From the NCBI RefSeq assembly GCF_018130785.1, contig NZ_JAFCJT010000004.1, positions 174,501 through 238,500 of the forward strand: DNA of 64,000 bases, given 5' to 3'. This document shows, piece after piece, positions 54,294-62,450 of the stretch. The stretch is from Bradyrhizobium liaoningense. GTDB lineage: Bacteria > Pseudomonadota > Alphaproteobacteria > Rhizobiales > Xanthobacteraceae. The position numbers were made by a program, and so were the translations under genes. Each line of letters opens with the position of its first letter. The first letter of the stretch is position 1. The notes beneath the pieces were generated by a model. That model ran no database searches and had not been told where the DNA came from. It was given only the letters and a program-made list of their open reading frames with translations.

Positions 54294-54515
54294 GGAAGTA
54301 GCTCCAAAGAGATGATTGCGATCGTTACGAACCCCCATTTGGGCATCGTCACCGATGAAGGCTGCGAGCGCTCGGGTGTGAACAGTATGCCATCGCTGTC
54401 CCGACCGCCAACCGTATGCTCGATTGAGTGGAGAACATCCGCCCAGCGCCTGACCGGAACCCGTTTCAAACTGAAGGCTTTGTTGAAGATGAAAATGCGA
54501 TCCGGAGTCACGCCC

Positions 54516-54686
54516 ATGTCCATTCAACCCACGCAAGACTGGGGGGCGCGGCCTGTATCTGAGAAGGCCTCTTACCAGGGCGCGCGTCGAACCGTGAGCG
54601 AGGTTGATGCTGATATTCTGAGGAAGCGCGCGTTGAAGAAGCAACGTGCGTTGATCGACACCCTCAATGGTCGTGCGCCATCATGA
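54516..54686 (+). CDS. 56-aa protein coupled to the zinc peptidase
   Basis: The protein starts MSIQPTQDWGARPVSEKASY and ends in a basic helix (ADILRKRALKKQRALIDTLN). GGAG precedes the ATG, and the stop overlaps the peptidase start by ATGA. Co-translation suggests a partner or regulator of the peptidase. Confidence 0.6.
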   Translation: MSIQPTQDWGARPVSEKASYQGARRTVSEVDADILRKRALKKQRALIDTLNGRAPS

Positions 54687-55690
54687 GAGATTTCAAATGT
54701 CCTCATTGCGGGCAACTATCGGCCTTCGAGCTCTCCAAATGCAACGGCTGCATGCAGCCGTTGATCTTCGATCCCGAGAATATGGCGATGATCGGTGCGG
54801 AAAGTGCCCTTGAATGCGTCAATCGGAATATCATCGGTTGCAACTGGTGCGCGGTTTCCACGACTTCCTACTGCATGTCCTGCTCCCTGACCCATGTCAT
54901 TCCCGCCACACAGAATCCCCGTAACGTAGCCCTTTGGAAGCGCGTGGAGGAAGCCAAGCGCAGGCTGATCTACGACCTGAGACGGCTTCGCGTGCCGATC
55001 GCGTTCGCGGGTGGATTTCGCCTGGCATTCGAGATTCTCTCGGACGAGCATGGGCCGGTCCTGACCGGTCACGAATCCGGCCTGATAACGCTCAACCTTG
55101 CGGAGGCCGATGACGTACAACGCGAGATCAGGCGTGTTTCCTTTCGCGAACCCTATCGCACCCTGCTTGGTCACTTTCGACACGAGATAGGGCACTTTTA
55201 CTGGAATGCCCTGATCCACGAAGCGGGTTTTCGAGCGCCGTTTCGGCTGGTGTTTGGCGACGAGACAGAGAACTACCAGGCAGCGCTTGCCTATTATTAT
55301 GCCCGTCAGGATTGGTCTTGCGATCCGGCGAGTCACATCAGCATGTATGCGACGTCTCATCCCTGGGAGGATTGGGCAGAGACTTTCGCTCACTTCCTGC
55401 ACATCGTCTCGACCCTGGATTCCCTGGCAGGACTTCCGTTGTCGTTGGACGCGCGCGGAAAGCACACGCTGAATGACCCGTATCTGGAAAGCGATTTCGG
55501 TGCGCTCCTTGAGTTGTGGACCCCGCTCGCTCTGACGATCAACCGCCTCAACCGCTCACTTGGTCTTGCCGACGCGTACCCGTTCGACATTTCACCCGCA
55601 GTCGAAGGCAAACTGCACTTGGTGCATATGGCGATTACCGCCTTCAGGAATCGGCAAGGAAACGCGCACACAACGCCGATGATGTGCTAA
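54683..55690 (+). CDS. Zinc-ribbon metallopeptidase (DUF2248-type)
   Basis: This 335-aa protein has an N-terminal zinc ribbon (CPHC at 6-9, CNGC at 20-23) and more Cys pairs to residue 67. A gluzincin-like catalytic motif HEIGHFYW follows (HExxH at 167-171), with a downstream PWEDWAETFAHFLH segment supplying the third ligand. It is soluble, without a signal peptide. It is encoded beside a divergent transglutaminase-like gene, and both may act on peptides or crosslinks. Confidence 0.85.
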   Translation: MRDFKCPHCGQLSAFELSKCNGCMQPLIFDPENMAMIGAESALECVNRNIIGCNWCAVSTTSYCMSCSLTHVIPATQNPRNVALWKRVEEAKRRLIYDLRRLRVPIAFAGGFRLAFEILSDEHGPVLTGHESGLITLNLAEADDVQREIRRVSFREPYRTLLGHFRHEIGHFYWNALIHEAGFRAPFRLVFGDETENYQAALAYYYARQDWSCDPASHISMYATSHPWEDWAETFAHFLHIVSTLDSLAGLPLSLDARGKHTLNDPYLESDFGALLELWTPLALTINRLNRSLGLADAYPFDISPAVEGKLHLVHMAITAFRNRQGNAHTTPMMC

Positions 55691-55718
55691 CCTGAGTTCT
55701 GGTGGAAGCGCTTAGCTC

Positions 55719-55913
55719 GTGAGCGGCGCCACACTGGTTGCGATTTTAGCTGAACGTCTGGCAGACGAGCGGCGGCGTGGGCTTCGGTTCGCCCCTCGGG
55801 AACATGCGTCCCGCGAAAGCGTTGATAACTATAGGCAGCGTCCGCTTGCCGTTGTTCGACAACGCGCTGAGACCTCGCGAAAGATCTGGCGCAAAGCGGA
55901 GCGTTCACGCTGA
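55719..55913 (+). CDS. Possible small basic protein, 64 aa
   Basis: A GTG-started frame encodes a highly charged Arg-rich protein (AILAERLADERRRGLRF). The ribosome site is weak and no family is known. It is listed only because it fills the space in the direction of its neighbours. Confidence 0.3.
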   Translation: MSGATLVAILAERLADERRRGLRFAPREHASRESVDNYRQRPLAVVRQRAETSRKIWRKAERSR

Positions 55914-55997
55914 TCCGCTCCCGGCAAATATCGCTTGCGCTGTCATGGCGAATATCCGAGCCCCAGACCGGCGCTGATCCAATTCCTGGAGATCAAA

Positions 55998-56183
55998 ATG
56001 ATGAAAAACGAAGCGAAGGCTGCCCGGCATCTGCGGGAGGCGAACAACGCGTTCAAATTGGTGCGAACAGAAAAACCAATGACCGATTACGCGAAAGATC
56101 AGCAATCCCTGCACGATAATCACGAGCGTCTGAAGGCGGCCCGATTGGCGCGTGAAGCCAAGCCGAAAGACTCCCGGGCATAA
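55998..56183 (+). CDS. Small charged protein, 61 aa
   Basis: The start at 55998 has GGAG seven bases upstream. The product (MMKNEAKAARHLREANNAFK; LHDNHERLKAARLAREAKP) is a helical, very charged small protein of unknown role. Confidence 0.55.
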   Translation: MMKNEAKAARHLREANNAFKLVRTEKPMTDYAKDQQSLHDNHERLKAARLAREAKPKDSRA

Positions 56184-56197
56184 TCGTCGCTCTCGAT

Positions 56198-56413
56198 TTA
56201 GAGCATCGAGAGCACGACGATTCCGTTTTCGAGCTCGCCGGAGGCGAGCCGCGCACGGGCTATATGCTCGAATTCTTTTCGATATTTGTGAAGATAACTG
56301 AAGGCCTGCTTGTCGGTCTGAAACGTCGTTGTAAGCCTGCACATCTGCCGTGCTGCGCCAAGCGCAAGCATGAAAGTGATCGTTCCCCCGCCGTCTGCTT
56401 TGACTCTAGGCAT
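56198..56413 (-). CDS. Small protein of unknown function, 71 aa
   Basis: The product (GTITFMLALGAARQMCRLTT; FSYLHKYRKEFEHIARAR) appears folded, with a strand, a helix and a C-terminal strand. It is convergent with the 61-aa gene. No family is recognised. Confidence 0.5.
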   Translation of the reverse strand: MPRVKADGGGTITFMLALGAARQMCRLTTTFQTDKQAFSYLHKYRKEFEHIARARLASGELENGIVVLSML

Positions 56414-56468
56414 CCACCCAGCCCGTGCAATTCGGTTTCACGATGATGCCGTGCGATCGCGAGTTCGA

Positions 56469-56711
56469 CTATCGCGCCGACCTGTTTTTGCGCTTCGTCG
56501 GTCGGGGGGCAGGCAGCGATGCCCGAAACGCGATGTCGGCAACTTCCTTGGCCTCACGCAGCTCGCGGAGGCGCGCCATGTTCTTTCGCACCTCGATGGC
56601 CTGCCGTTCCGCGTCAGCCAATGCCCGCGCGCCGTCTTCAGCGGCCAATCGCTTGCGGTTCGAGCGCGCGATGCCTTCGGGCGACGGCTCTGCCGATTTC
56701 CTGGCGATCAT
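56469..56711 (-). CDS. Small helical protein of unknown function, 80 aa
   Basis: The charged, wholly helical protein (EDGARALADAERQAIEVRKN) has GAGG just before the ATG at 56711. It lies downstream of cspA on the same strand. Function is unknown. Confidence 0.5.
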   Translation of the reverse strand: MIARKSAEPSPEGIARSNRKRLAAEDGARALADAERQAIEVRKNMARLRELREAKEVADIAFRASLPAPRPTKRKNRSAR

Positions 56712-56807
56712 CCTCAACCCGCATTATGAAGAACAAAACCCGCTCCATCCGAAGATCGAGCGGGCAGCCTGCCGTTTCAGTACATCCGTGAAAGCGGCGT
56801 CGACAAA

Positions 56808-57017
56808 TCAAGCCAGCGAGAGGTTTTCGGCGCTCACTTTGCCGCGCATCTTGTCGGTCTTGGCCTCAAAGTTAACCTTTTGGCCCTCGGCGAGACCCGC
56901 AAGGCCAGTCCGTTCGACCGCGCTGATGTGAACGAACACATCATTGCTGCCGTCGGTCGGCTGGATAAATCCAAAGCCTTTTTGGCCGTTGAACCACTTA
57001 ACAGTACCTGTCGTCAT
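56808..57017 (-). CDS. cspA: Cold-shock protein (CspA family)
   Basis: This 69-aa single cold-shock domain has RNP1 KGFGFI and RNP2 VFVHI. It binds single-stranded RNA and DNA and melts RNA structure. The start at 57017 has GGAG seven bases upstream, and an ATG six bases earlier is less well placed. The 5' leader of about 125 bases suits post-transcriptional temperature control. It is divergent from rpsU. Confidence 0.93.
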   Translation of the reverse strand: MTTGTVKWFNGQKGFGFIQPTDGSNDVFVHISAVERTGLAGLAEGQKVNFEAKTDKMRGKVSAENLSLA

Positions 57018-57146
57018 TTTCATTCTCCAAAGCGCGCGAGCGCGCATCGCGTGACGAGCACGCGATTACTTCAACTTCGTCGATGTCTTTGGAAAAGGAG
57101 CCCGCGGGCGCGTTCAACAAGGCACAGCGGCTAATCGAATTTCTTT

Positions 57147-57174
57147 AATATATATCATTTTCGGCTTTTTGCAA
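57147..57174 (-). promoter_or_regulatory. Probable cspA promoter
   Basis: The minus strand has TTGCAA (57169-57174), a 16-base spacer and TATATT (57147-57152) in a strongly AT-rich patch. It would give a leader of about 125 bases. Confidence 0.45.
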
Positions 57175-57465
57175 GGCAACACTCAAATTGTTTCCGAGAG
57201 CGCTGCTAGCGAGCGCGTGTGGGCGAACGTTCCTTTGCGATCGAGGGGCTCCAAACGACGTGTGGGAACGGCTCTATCCATTGACAGCGCGGCTGACAGT
57301 GGTCACGTTGCTCTACCGAACTTGATTGCCGTGACGCATAGACCGGCTTGTTCGAGGCCGGCGGAAGAAGACGCCGTCACTCCCATCATCGCAATCGCCA
57401 CGAGACTCCTGCGCAATTGGCTGCATGCAGGACTTGCGCATTCGCAGCCCAGCGAGGAATGTCAA

Positions 57466-57744
57466 TTGCAGGTACTTGTTCGCGACAACAATGTCGACCA
57501 GGCCCTTCGTGTTCTGAAGAAGAAGATGCAACGCGAGGGTGTCTTTCGCGAAATGAAGCAGCGGCGCTCATACGAAAAGCCTTCCGAAAGAAAGACGCGC
57601 GAAAAATCCGAGGCTATTCGCCGGGCCCGTAAGCTCGCTCGGAAGCAGGCCATCAGGGAAGGTTTGCTGCCGGCGCCCCCGAAAAAGAAGCTTCCCGAGC
57701 GCAAGCCTCCCTTGCCGCAGATCGCCGGCAAGGAGCGCGCGTAA
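57466..57744 (+). CDS. rpsU: 30S ribosomal protein S21
   Basis: This 92-aa S21 protein ([40 protein letters not shown]) has the extended basic tail of rhizobial S21. The best start is TTG at 57466, which gives the normal N-terminus, with GAGG eight bases upstream. No in-frame ATG is near. The 300 codon-like bases upstream in the same frame match nothing. Rhizobia often have several S21 genes, so this may be an accessory copy. It is divergent from cspA. Confidence 0.85.
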   Translation: MQVLVRDNNVDQALRVLKKKMQREGVFREMKQRRSYEKPSERKTREKSEAIRRARKLARKQAIREGLLPAPPKKKLPERKPPLPQIAGKERA

Positions 57745-57749
57745 CGGGA

Positions 57750-58079
57750 ATGCGCGTAGAGGAACGTTATTGCCATAGATTAATTGCCATGGTGGTTGCG
57801 CCGAGTTCGACGCAGCAAAAGCGGGGGTGCGTAGCTGCCAGATTTCAGTCGCGGTCTGTAATCCAGGAGATCGAGATCACGAAGACGGGCAGGAGTGATC
57901 ATCGCATTCTGACCCAACGCGCGCGTGCCGCTCACCTGGCTGGCAAAGTTATAGACGAGAGGGCGGACAATTCTGCGAAGGGCGATGATCAAGCGATGCG
58001 AAGGCAGCGTTTGATCGAGGGACCATCGGAGTTCAGGGCCGTCCGCGTCGATCGTTCAAGAAAAACTATTGATCGTTAA
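57750..58079 (+). CDS. Small protein, family C copy 2
   Basis: The frame follows rpsU by five bases. Its C-terminal half (HLAGKVIDERADNSAK; QRLIEGPSEFRAVRVDRS) matches the protein at 48661-48873. The start is uncertain, and the N-terminal 40 residues have no counterpart in copy 1. Confidence 0.55.
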   Translation: MRVEERYCHRLIAMVVAPSSTQQKRGCVAARFQSRSVIQEIEITKTGRSDHRILTQRARAAHLAGKVIDERADNSAKGDDQAMRRQRLIEGPSEFRAVRVDRSRKTIDR

Positions 58080-58239
58080 CTGGCCTTCAGTCGCTTACGG
58101 GTTCCTTGCGACGTCCAGAACGCATTGACGTTGTCTTGAGCATCGGCCTGTCCGTCTCTGCTGGGCGAGTTATCGGGCGCCGGGGCCAACTTGTGAAGAA
58201 TTCTCCTAAGCGATTCCCAGATCACGACATGGCATGTTG

Positions 58240-58518
58240 TTAGGTTCTGAAATCGATGCCGCGCAGCACGATACCCCGAGGATCTCCTTCAAGTTCCGTC
58301 GCTCGATACTTGCTGGCCGCGCGGGCCTCGATGCGGTCGCGTAGGCGGACGAATTGGGCTTCGCGCTGCTCGGGGCGGACCTGCGGGCCGCGCTCAAGAT
58401 AGTCCATCGCGGTGGTCGAGATCGCGCAGGGAATTTCCTTACCGCCGTCCTGCATCGAGAACAGCACGATCATCCGGTCATATTCGTGGCCGATGTAGCG
58501 ACCGCTCGTGAGCGTCAT
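58240..58518 (-). CDS. DUF1488 family protein
   Basis: This 92-aa protein has the DUF1488 pattern VLFSMQDGGKEIPCAISTTA, then QREAQFVRLRDRIEARAASK. The ribosome site AAAGGAGG before 58518 is excellent. DUF1488 proteins are small alpha/beta proteins of unknown role, common in rhizobia. It is the last of three co-directional small genes. Confidence 0.8.
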   Translation of the reverse strand: MTLTSGRYIGHEYDRMIVLFSMQDGGKEIPCAISTTAMDYLERGPQVRPEQREAQFVRLRDRIEARAASKYRATELEGDPRGIVLRGIDFRT

Positions 58519-58579
58519 GGCTTCCTCCTTTAAGTGACCGTTGCTGGCACGATCGCGCGTGCGGAGAGTTGCTCTGCCG

Positions 58580-58876
58580 TCAGTCCTCGCCCGAGAGCCG
58601 GACGAAGTCGTCGAGCAACGACGCGACCAGCGCCCGGTGCCTCGTATCCTCGGCGGGCAGGCTCGCGGCATAGAGGTTGAGCAGGTGCCGCGCCTTGACC
58701 GCAGCCTCCGGCCAGGAAGCGGCGGGCACCGTCATCATGCGGTGTTCAAGTTCGGCCTCCCGCTCACGCAATTCCCTGACATGGGCCTCGACATCTGCCA
58801 GCGCGCGGCGCAGATCGGTAGCCTTCTGCGCAGCCATGCCGCGATGCTTGTCGAGATCTACGGGATGGTCAGTCAT
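58580..58876 (-). CDS. Coiled-coil small protein, 98 aa
   Basis: The protein has a long heptad-like helix (LRRALADVEAHVRELREREA) and a helical C-terminus. Its start overlaps the stop of the upstream gene by eight bases. Function is unknown. Confidence 0.55.
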   Translation of the reverse strand: MTDHPVDLDKHRGMAAQKATDLRRALADVEAHVRELREREAELEHRMMTVPAASWPEAAVKARHLLNLYAASLPAEDTRHRALVASLLDDFVRLSGED

Positions 58877-59135
58877 GCGCGGCGCTCGCATCCGCAGCCT
58901 GCGCATTGGCGAGATCGACTGAGCCGATCGAGAGCATCTCCATTGAGTCGCGAACGCCTTCCGCCGGCACCATAATCATCGTCGCGATGCGGCGATAGGC
59001 CGAGAAGGTGAGACCCTCGATCGCTTCTTCATCAGTGATGACCTCGTAGGCGCCGGCGGGCAGCAGCCGCTCGATGCCGCGGATTCGGAACGGATGTCTG
59101 AACGTGACGGTCTCTCGCCGTGAGCGGATGGTCAT
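58869..59135 (-). CDS. Small protein of unknown function, 88 aa
   Basis: The strand-rich protein (ETVTFRHPFRIRGIERLLPA; GAYEVITDEEAIEGLTFSAY) resembles small uncharacterised proteins common in Bradyrhizobium. It heads a three-gene run with the coiled-coil and DUF1488 genes. Confidence 0.65.
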   Translation of the reverse strand: MTIRSRRETVTFRHPFRIRGIERLLPAGAYEVITDEEAIEGLTFSAYRRIATMIMVPAEGVRDSMEMLSIGSVDLANAQAADASAAHD

Positions 59136-59390
59136 GCACGCCTGCCTTTTTGCAAGAGGGGCCCTAACCGACCGACAGCGACGACCATGCGCCCGTCATT
59201 GAGCAATAGCCAGCACATTCGCCATTGCCGCGCGCTGACGTCGCAGTGCAGCCTTGCCCGAACTGCGTTTTAGCACTCGCTATTGGCGCCTCGCAGGCGT
59301 AGGGTTGTCGCATCACCGCACTTCTCAACGGCATCGACCGGTGACTGAGGGTCACGTGCGCTCCCGCCGACAGAGTTGCAGGAGCGCTCG

Positions 59391-59489
59391 ATGTCGCGTT
59401 TTCGCGCCTCGGAATGGATGGTCCCGCCGGTGATCGTTCCGTTATTCCTTTTGCTTCTGGTGTGTGCTGCGGCCATCCTCAATGGCTAA
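59391..59489 (+). CDS. 32-aa one-helix membrane protein, copy 2
   Basis: The frame encodes MSRFRASEWMVPPVIVPLFL and a hydrophobic LLLVCAAAILNG end. AGGAG lies six bases before the ATG. It matches the 33-aa protein at 49493-49594 at E-W-x-V-P-P and V-P-x-F-L. It overlaps the next gene by eight bases, indicating translational coupling. Confidence 0.7.
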   Translation: MSRFRASEWMVPPVIVPLFLLLLVCAAAILNG

Positions 59490-59829
59490 GGCAACGCGCG
59501 TGCCTTACCTGGTCATGGGGACCAACGAATATGGCAGCGCCAATCTCGGCCGTGGCAGCGCGATCGTTGCACTGCGGCTCGCGCGAAAGCTGGTGCGCGA
59601 CGGTTACATGGATGTCCGCGTCTGCACGCCTCGCGGGCGCATCCTGCAGTCGGACGAACTGAAAGAACTTGAACCCCAACAGGAGATGGACGTCATGGCC
59701 AAGGGACAGCAACGCGGCAATCGCGAAGCCAAGAAGCCGAAGAAGGAAAAAGCCAAGGTGATCGCAGCACAGCCCAGCCGGAAAGAGGTCGCCTGGCAGC
59801 CGGATTTCGGGTCGGCAAAAAAGAGGTAG
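59482..59829 (+). CDS. Two-part small protein, 115 aa
   Basis: The first 67 residues (RVPYLVMGTNEYGSANLGRG; YMDVRVCTPRGRILQSDELK) form a compact domain. From residue 72 the sequence MAKGQQRGNREAKKPKKEKA looks like an independent basic microprotein with its own ribosome site (AGGAG before an ATG at 59695). It could be one fused protein or two nested products. It overlaps the 32-aa membrane protein gene. Confidence 0.6.
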   Translation: MAKATRVPYLVMGTNEYGSANLGRGSAIVALRLARKLVRDGYMDVRVCTPRGRILQSDELKELEPQQEMDVMAKGQQRGNREAKKPKKEKAKVIAAQPSRKEVAWQPDFGSAKKR

Positions 59830-59943
59830 GCGGCGCAGTCAAGCGTGAGGCGGACGCTTGACCGCTATTGCGGCGCGACGAGGGGCCACCTCATGGATGC
59901 TCGAAGGTGGATCGAGGAGCAACGCCGGCACCCATAGGCCCTG

Positions 59944-60189
59944 TCACTGTTGCCGCCCTCCGTCGCCAAATTCGAACCCCACATGCATCACGGGACCGGC
60001 GTCGTCCCGTACCGCAATTGCCATATGGCGCTTTGAAGAACTGCCAGATTCATACGTCGCATCCCGTGCCATGTCGGCCAATGACTTTGCCGCCTCAACC
60101 TGCGCCGCCCGAAAGTCAGCAAGTTCCAGACCTTCCTCGTCAAGGAACAGGCCGTCATCGTCGACGAGATCGAAATAGTACCGGGTCAT
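59944..60189 (-). CDS. DUF6894 protein, copy 4
   Basis: This 81-aa protein (MTRYYFDLVDDDGLFLDEEG; RAAQVEAAKSLADMARDAT) is a standard DUF6894 member with GGAG before the ATG at 60189. Confidence 0.8.
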   Translation of the reverse strand: MTRYYFDLVDDDGLFLDEEGLELADFRAAQVEAAKSLADMARDATYESGSSSKRHMAIAVRDDAGPVMHVGFEFGDGGRQQ

Positions 60190-60464
60190 GACGCACTCCG
60201 GAGACAGACGGGAGTTCCATGTGCCAGCGACCGATGCCCCTTGTGCAGCCTCGATCGGTGATGGAGGACAAGAGATGTGGCAGAAAATGGTTGCTGGTCC
60301 GACGGCCCGCACGAGGATCTCAAAGTCCGCTGTCTAGCCTGGCACACCTGCGTAAGCTGCACGGCAGCCTTCGGGTGACTATCACTGCGTCGACTGCGTT
60401 GCGTGGAAGGCGATCGTTGTTGTTAGCTCCGCGCTGGGGTCGAAGATAGATCGGACAACCACGG

Positions 60465-60722
60465 GTGATCGTGCTATCGGCATTGATGGAAAAGATCTTG
60501 GTGGTCGGCGCGATCCTCTTCTTGTCATCCAGTGCTAATGTTCGAGCGGCCGAGCAAGCGCCTGCTGCAACAGAAATGTCAATTCGCGACCAGATCAAGG
60601 CCGCACGCGCTAAAGATGTATTGGAAGAGAAATCAGCATCGGTTGCGCGCCCATGGGATCGTGACGCGTCCGGCAAACGCCCATGGGATACCGCGAAACC
60701 GACTGAGCCTGTGAAGCGGTGA
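60465..60722 (+). CDS. Small exported protein, 85 aa
   Basis: A signal peptide (MEKILVVGAILFLSSSANVRA) is followed by a charged tail with two RPWD motifs (SVARPWDRDASGKRPWD). The start may be GTG at 60465 or ATG at 60486. Function is unknown. Confidence 0.5.
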   Translation: MIVLSALMEKILVVGAILFLSSSANVRAAEQAPAATEMSIRDQIKAARAKDVLEEKSASVARPWDRDASGKRPWDTAKPTEPVKR

Positions 60723-60738
60723 AATACCTTGGCGCAGC

Positions 60739-61179
60739 GTGCGGCCCCGAGGTGAAGCCTGTCGAGCATTCTTCTACTGTTTTGTTTGCCGGTTGGGGCG
60801 CCATTTGCTGAGATTGATCAAGCTCACGTTGGCAGCAGCCATTGCGCTCGCGCTGATTCCCCATGCCGTGAGATACTATGCTTTTCCCCGCGACCGTCTG
60901 ATTCAGATCGCAAAGCAGTGCGAGAATGATGCAGACAAGTTAACGGCCTCCGACGCGGCAAAATGGACGGAAGCTCACAACGGTGGGACAAATAATCCGT
61001 ATCGAGCGCAAAGGGACGCTCGAGTCGAGATCTGCATTAAGGCGGACGGCTGGTGTTCAATGAGTGATGACCGGCCGGCAGTCAGTAACCCAGCCATGTT
61101 CGCGCCGCGTGATCCGGTTGCCCGGGCGCTATATCGTTGGCGATACGCCGACGAATCTGGAAGCATCTGTCGCGATTGA
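60739..61179 (+). CDS. Possible membrane-anchored or exported protein, up to 146 aa
   Basis: The frame has a hydrophobic segment (LIKLTLAAAIALALIPHAV) then a soluble domain with four Cys (QCENDADKL; EICIKADGWC; SICRD). The start is uncertain (GTG at 60739 or a later TTG). No family is recognised. Confidence 0.45.
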   Translation: MRPRGEACRAFFYCFVCRLGRHLLRLIKLTLAAAIALALIPHAVRYYAFPRDRLIQIAKQCENDADKLTASDAAKWTEAHNGGTNNPYRAQRDARVEICIKADGWCSMSDDRPAVSNPAMFAPRDPVARALYRWRYADESGSICRD

Positions 61180-61263
61180 GCTACTGGGACAATCGAAAAG
61201 ACAATCAATCGCGTCGCAAGACAATGGAGACAAGACTATCTTCATCCCCGTCGCTGCTGTTCG

Positions 61264-61437
61264 TTACTTCAAAGTAGCGGCTTCCTTGGCGATAGCCGAG
61301 ATTGAAATGCCCGATTTGCGAAGGACGCTGCTAAACTGCTCATCCGTCAGCTTGAGCCGCTTGCGCAGGATCTTGACCTGCACCTTGTCTCTCAAATTCA
61401 ACGAGTTGCGGAAATGGGTTGGCTTCGACCTGTTCAT
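61264..61437 (-). CDS. DUF3606-like small protein, 57 aa
   Basis: The frame encodes MNRSKPTHFRNSLNLRDKVQ, then LKLTDEQFSSVLRKSGISIS, which fits the short helical DUF3606 pattern. The ribosome site is modest. Function is unknown. Confidence 0.55.
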   Translation of the reverse strand: MNRSKPTHFRNSLNLRDKVQVKILRKRLKLTDEQFSSVLRKSGISISAIAKEAATLK

Positions 61438-62113
61438 GATATTTCTCTTGCTTGGAGGGATGGCTTGATCGCGACTAAGCGGGCATTACGCCGCTCCGGC
61501 CGCGATGGTGACTGTCCTGCTCCTCGCAAAATTTCCGCCGCCGCAGAGGCAACAGTCCCCCCAGACCGGCGTTCCCCCATTTCGGAAATATCTAGGCGCG
61601 TAGCGCTAAGGTGGGCTTGGCCGGGGACCGCAATTAGGATGGACCGGCTTCCCCCGCGGGCCATAATCTGCAAATCTCGCGGCATTCGGAAAAGCTGCCC
61701 TGGACACCACACAATGTCCGTGTCCACATTTCGGTCCCTCGGCCGACAATTGTGCAACTTAACAACTGCCCAAATTGGGCTCCGCCCCGCTCACAAGCCC
61801 CGGTACTTGTTCGGGGAGCACTCGCTTCCTAAACTCGACCACTTGTCAGGCATGTTCATTTTATATAATAACTTCAATGATATATGAGTTCGCAGTTTTG
61901 TTCTGAATGGCGCACCAGCCTTCGCTGCTTCGCAGCTACGGCTGGGCGAGCCAGGCGCAAGTCTATCCACGCGAAGCAGCGAAGGCTGTCCCGCCGAAGC
62001 CTTGGCGAAGGCCGACTAGATCAGCGAGTCCGGTATCCTCCTCCCCTCCCTTCCAATCGTCACATCCCTCCTGTATAAACCGGTAGCTTCTTCTGTAACT
62101 CGAAGGAGCTCAC
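61438..62113. other. Intergenic stretch with an 18-bp palindrome
   Basis: No gene is supported. There is an AT-rich patch around 61860-61890. Then come perfect inverted arms CAGCCTTCGCTGCTTCGC (61916-61933) and its reverse complement (61971-61988), with a 37-base loop that probably folds as a REP-like hairpin. Confidence 0.6.
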
Positions 62114-62416
62114 ATGAACGACCTGCACACGTGGCTTTCCGAACAGCACCACGGCCTGCGCACCTTCCGGACATTCCAGCAAAAGCTCGAGACGCTCGGC
62201 CGGGACGATCCCGCCCAGCGCGGTCTTTGCCGCCTGTTGAGCGGTCTCGTCGGCAACTATGTCGAGGCCTTTGACGAGGCTCCGCTGCCGGTCGAAATCG
62301 CCGACGGCGCCTATCAGCGCCTGCTGACGCTGGTCGCGAGCATCGACCTGAACGCCGACGCCAACCGGCGGCTCGCCGACATCAACCGCGTGGCGGAGAG
62401 CGAGCTCTGGCAGTGA
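62114..62416 (+). CDS. Hypothetical protein, 100 aa
   Basis: This all-helical acidic protein (MNDLHTWLSEQHHGLRTFRT; LCRLLSGLVGNYVEAFDEAP) has a strong AAGGAG ribosome site. GC content and codon use match the chromosomal part of the window. It is unrecognised. Confidence 0.7.
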   Translation: MNDLHTWLSEQHHGLRTFRTFQQKLETLGRDDPAQRGLCRLLSGLVGNYVEAFDEAPLPVEIADGAYQRLLTLVASIDLNADANRRLADINRVAESELWQ

Positions 62417-62450
62417 AGGCGGCACGGCCGTCGCGCTCGCGCCGGCTTTG

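Noticed and set aside
19541..62113. A direct repeat of the tRNA-Leu 3' end as the right attachment site
   Set aside because: No second copy of the CGATTCCGGCCAGGGGC region was found by eye. A serine recombinase does not need a long repeat.
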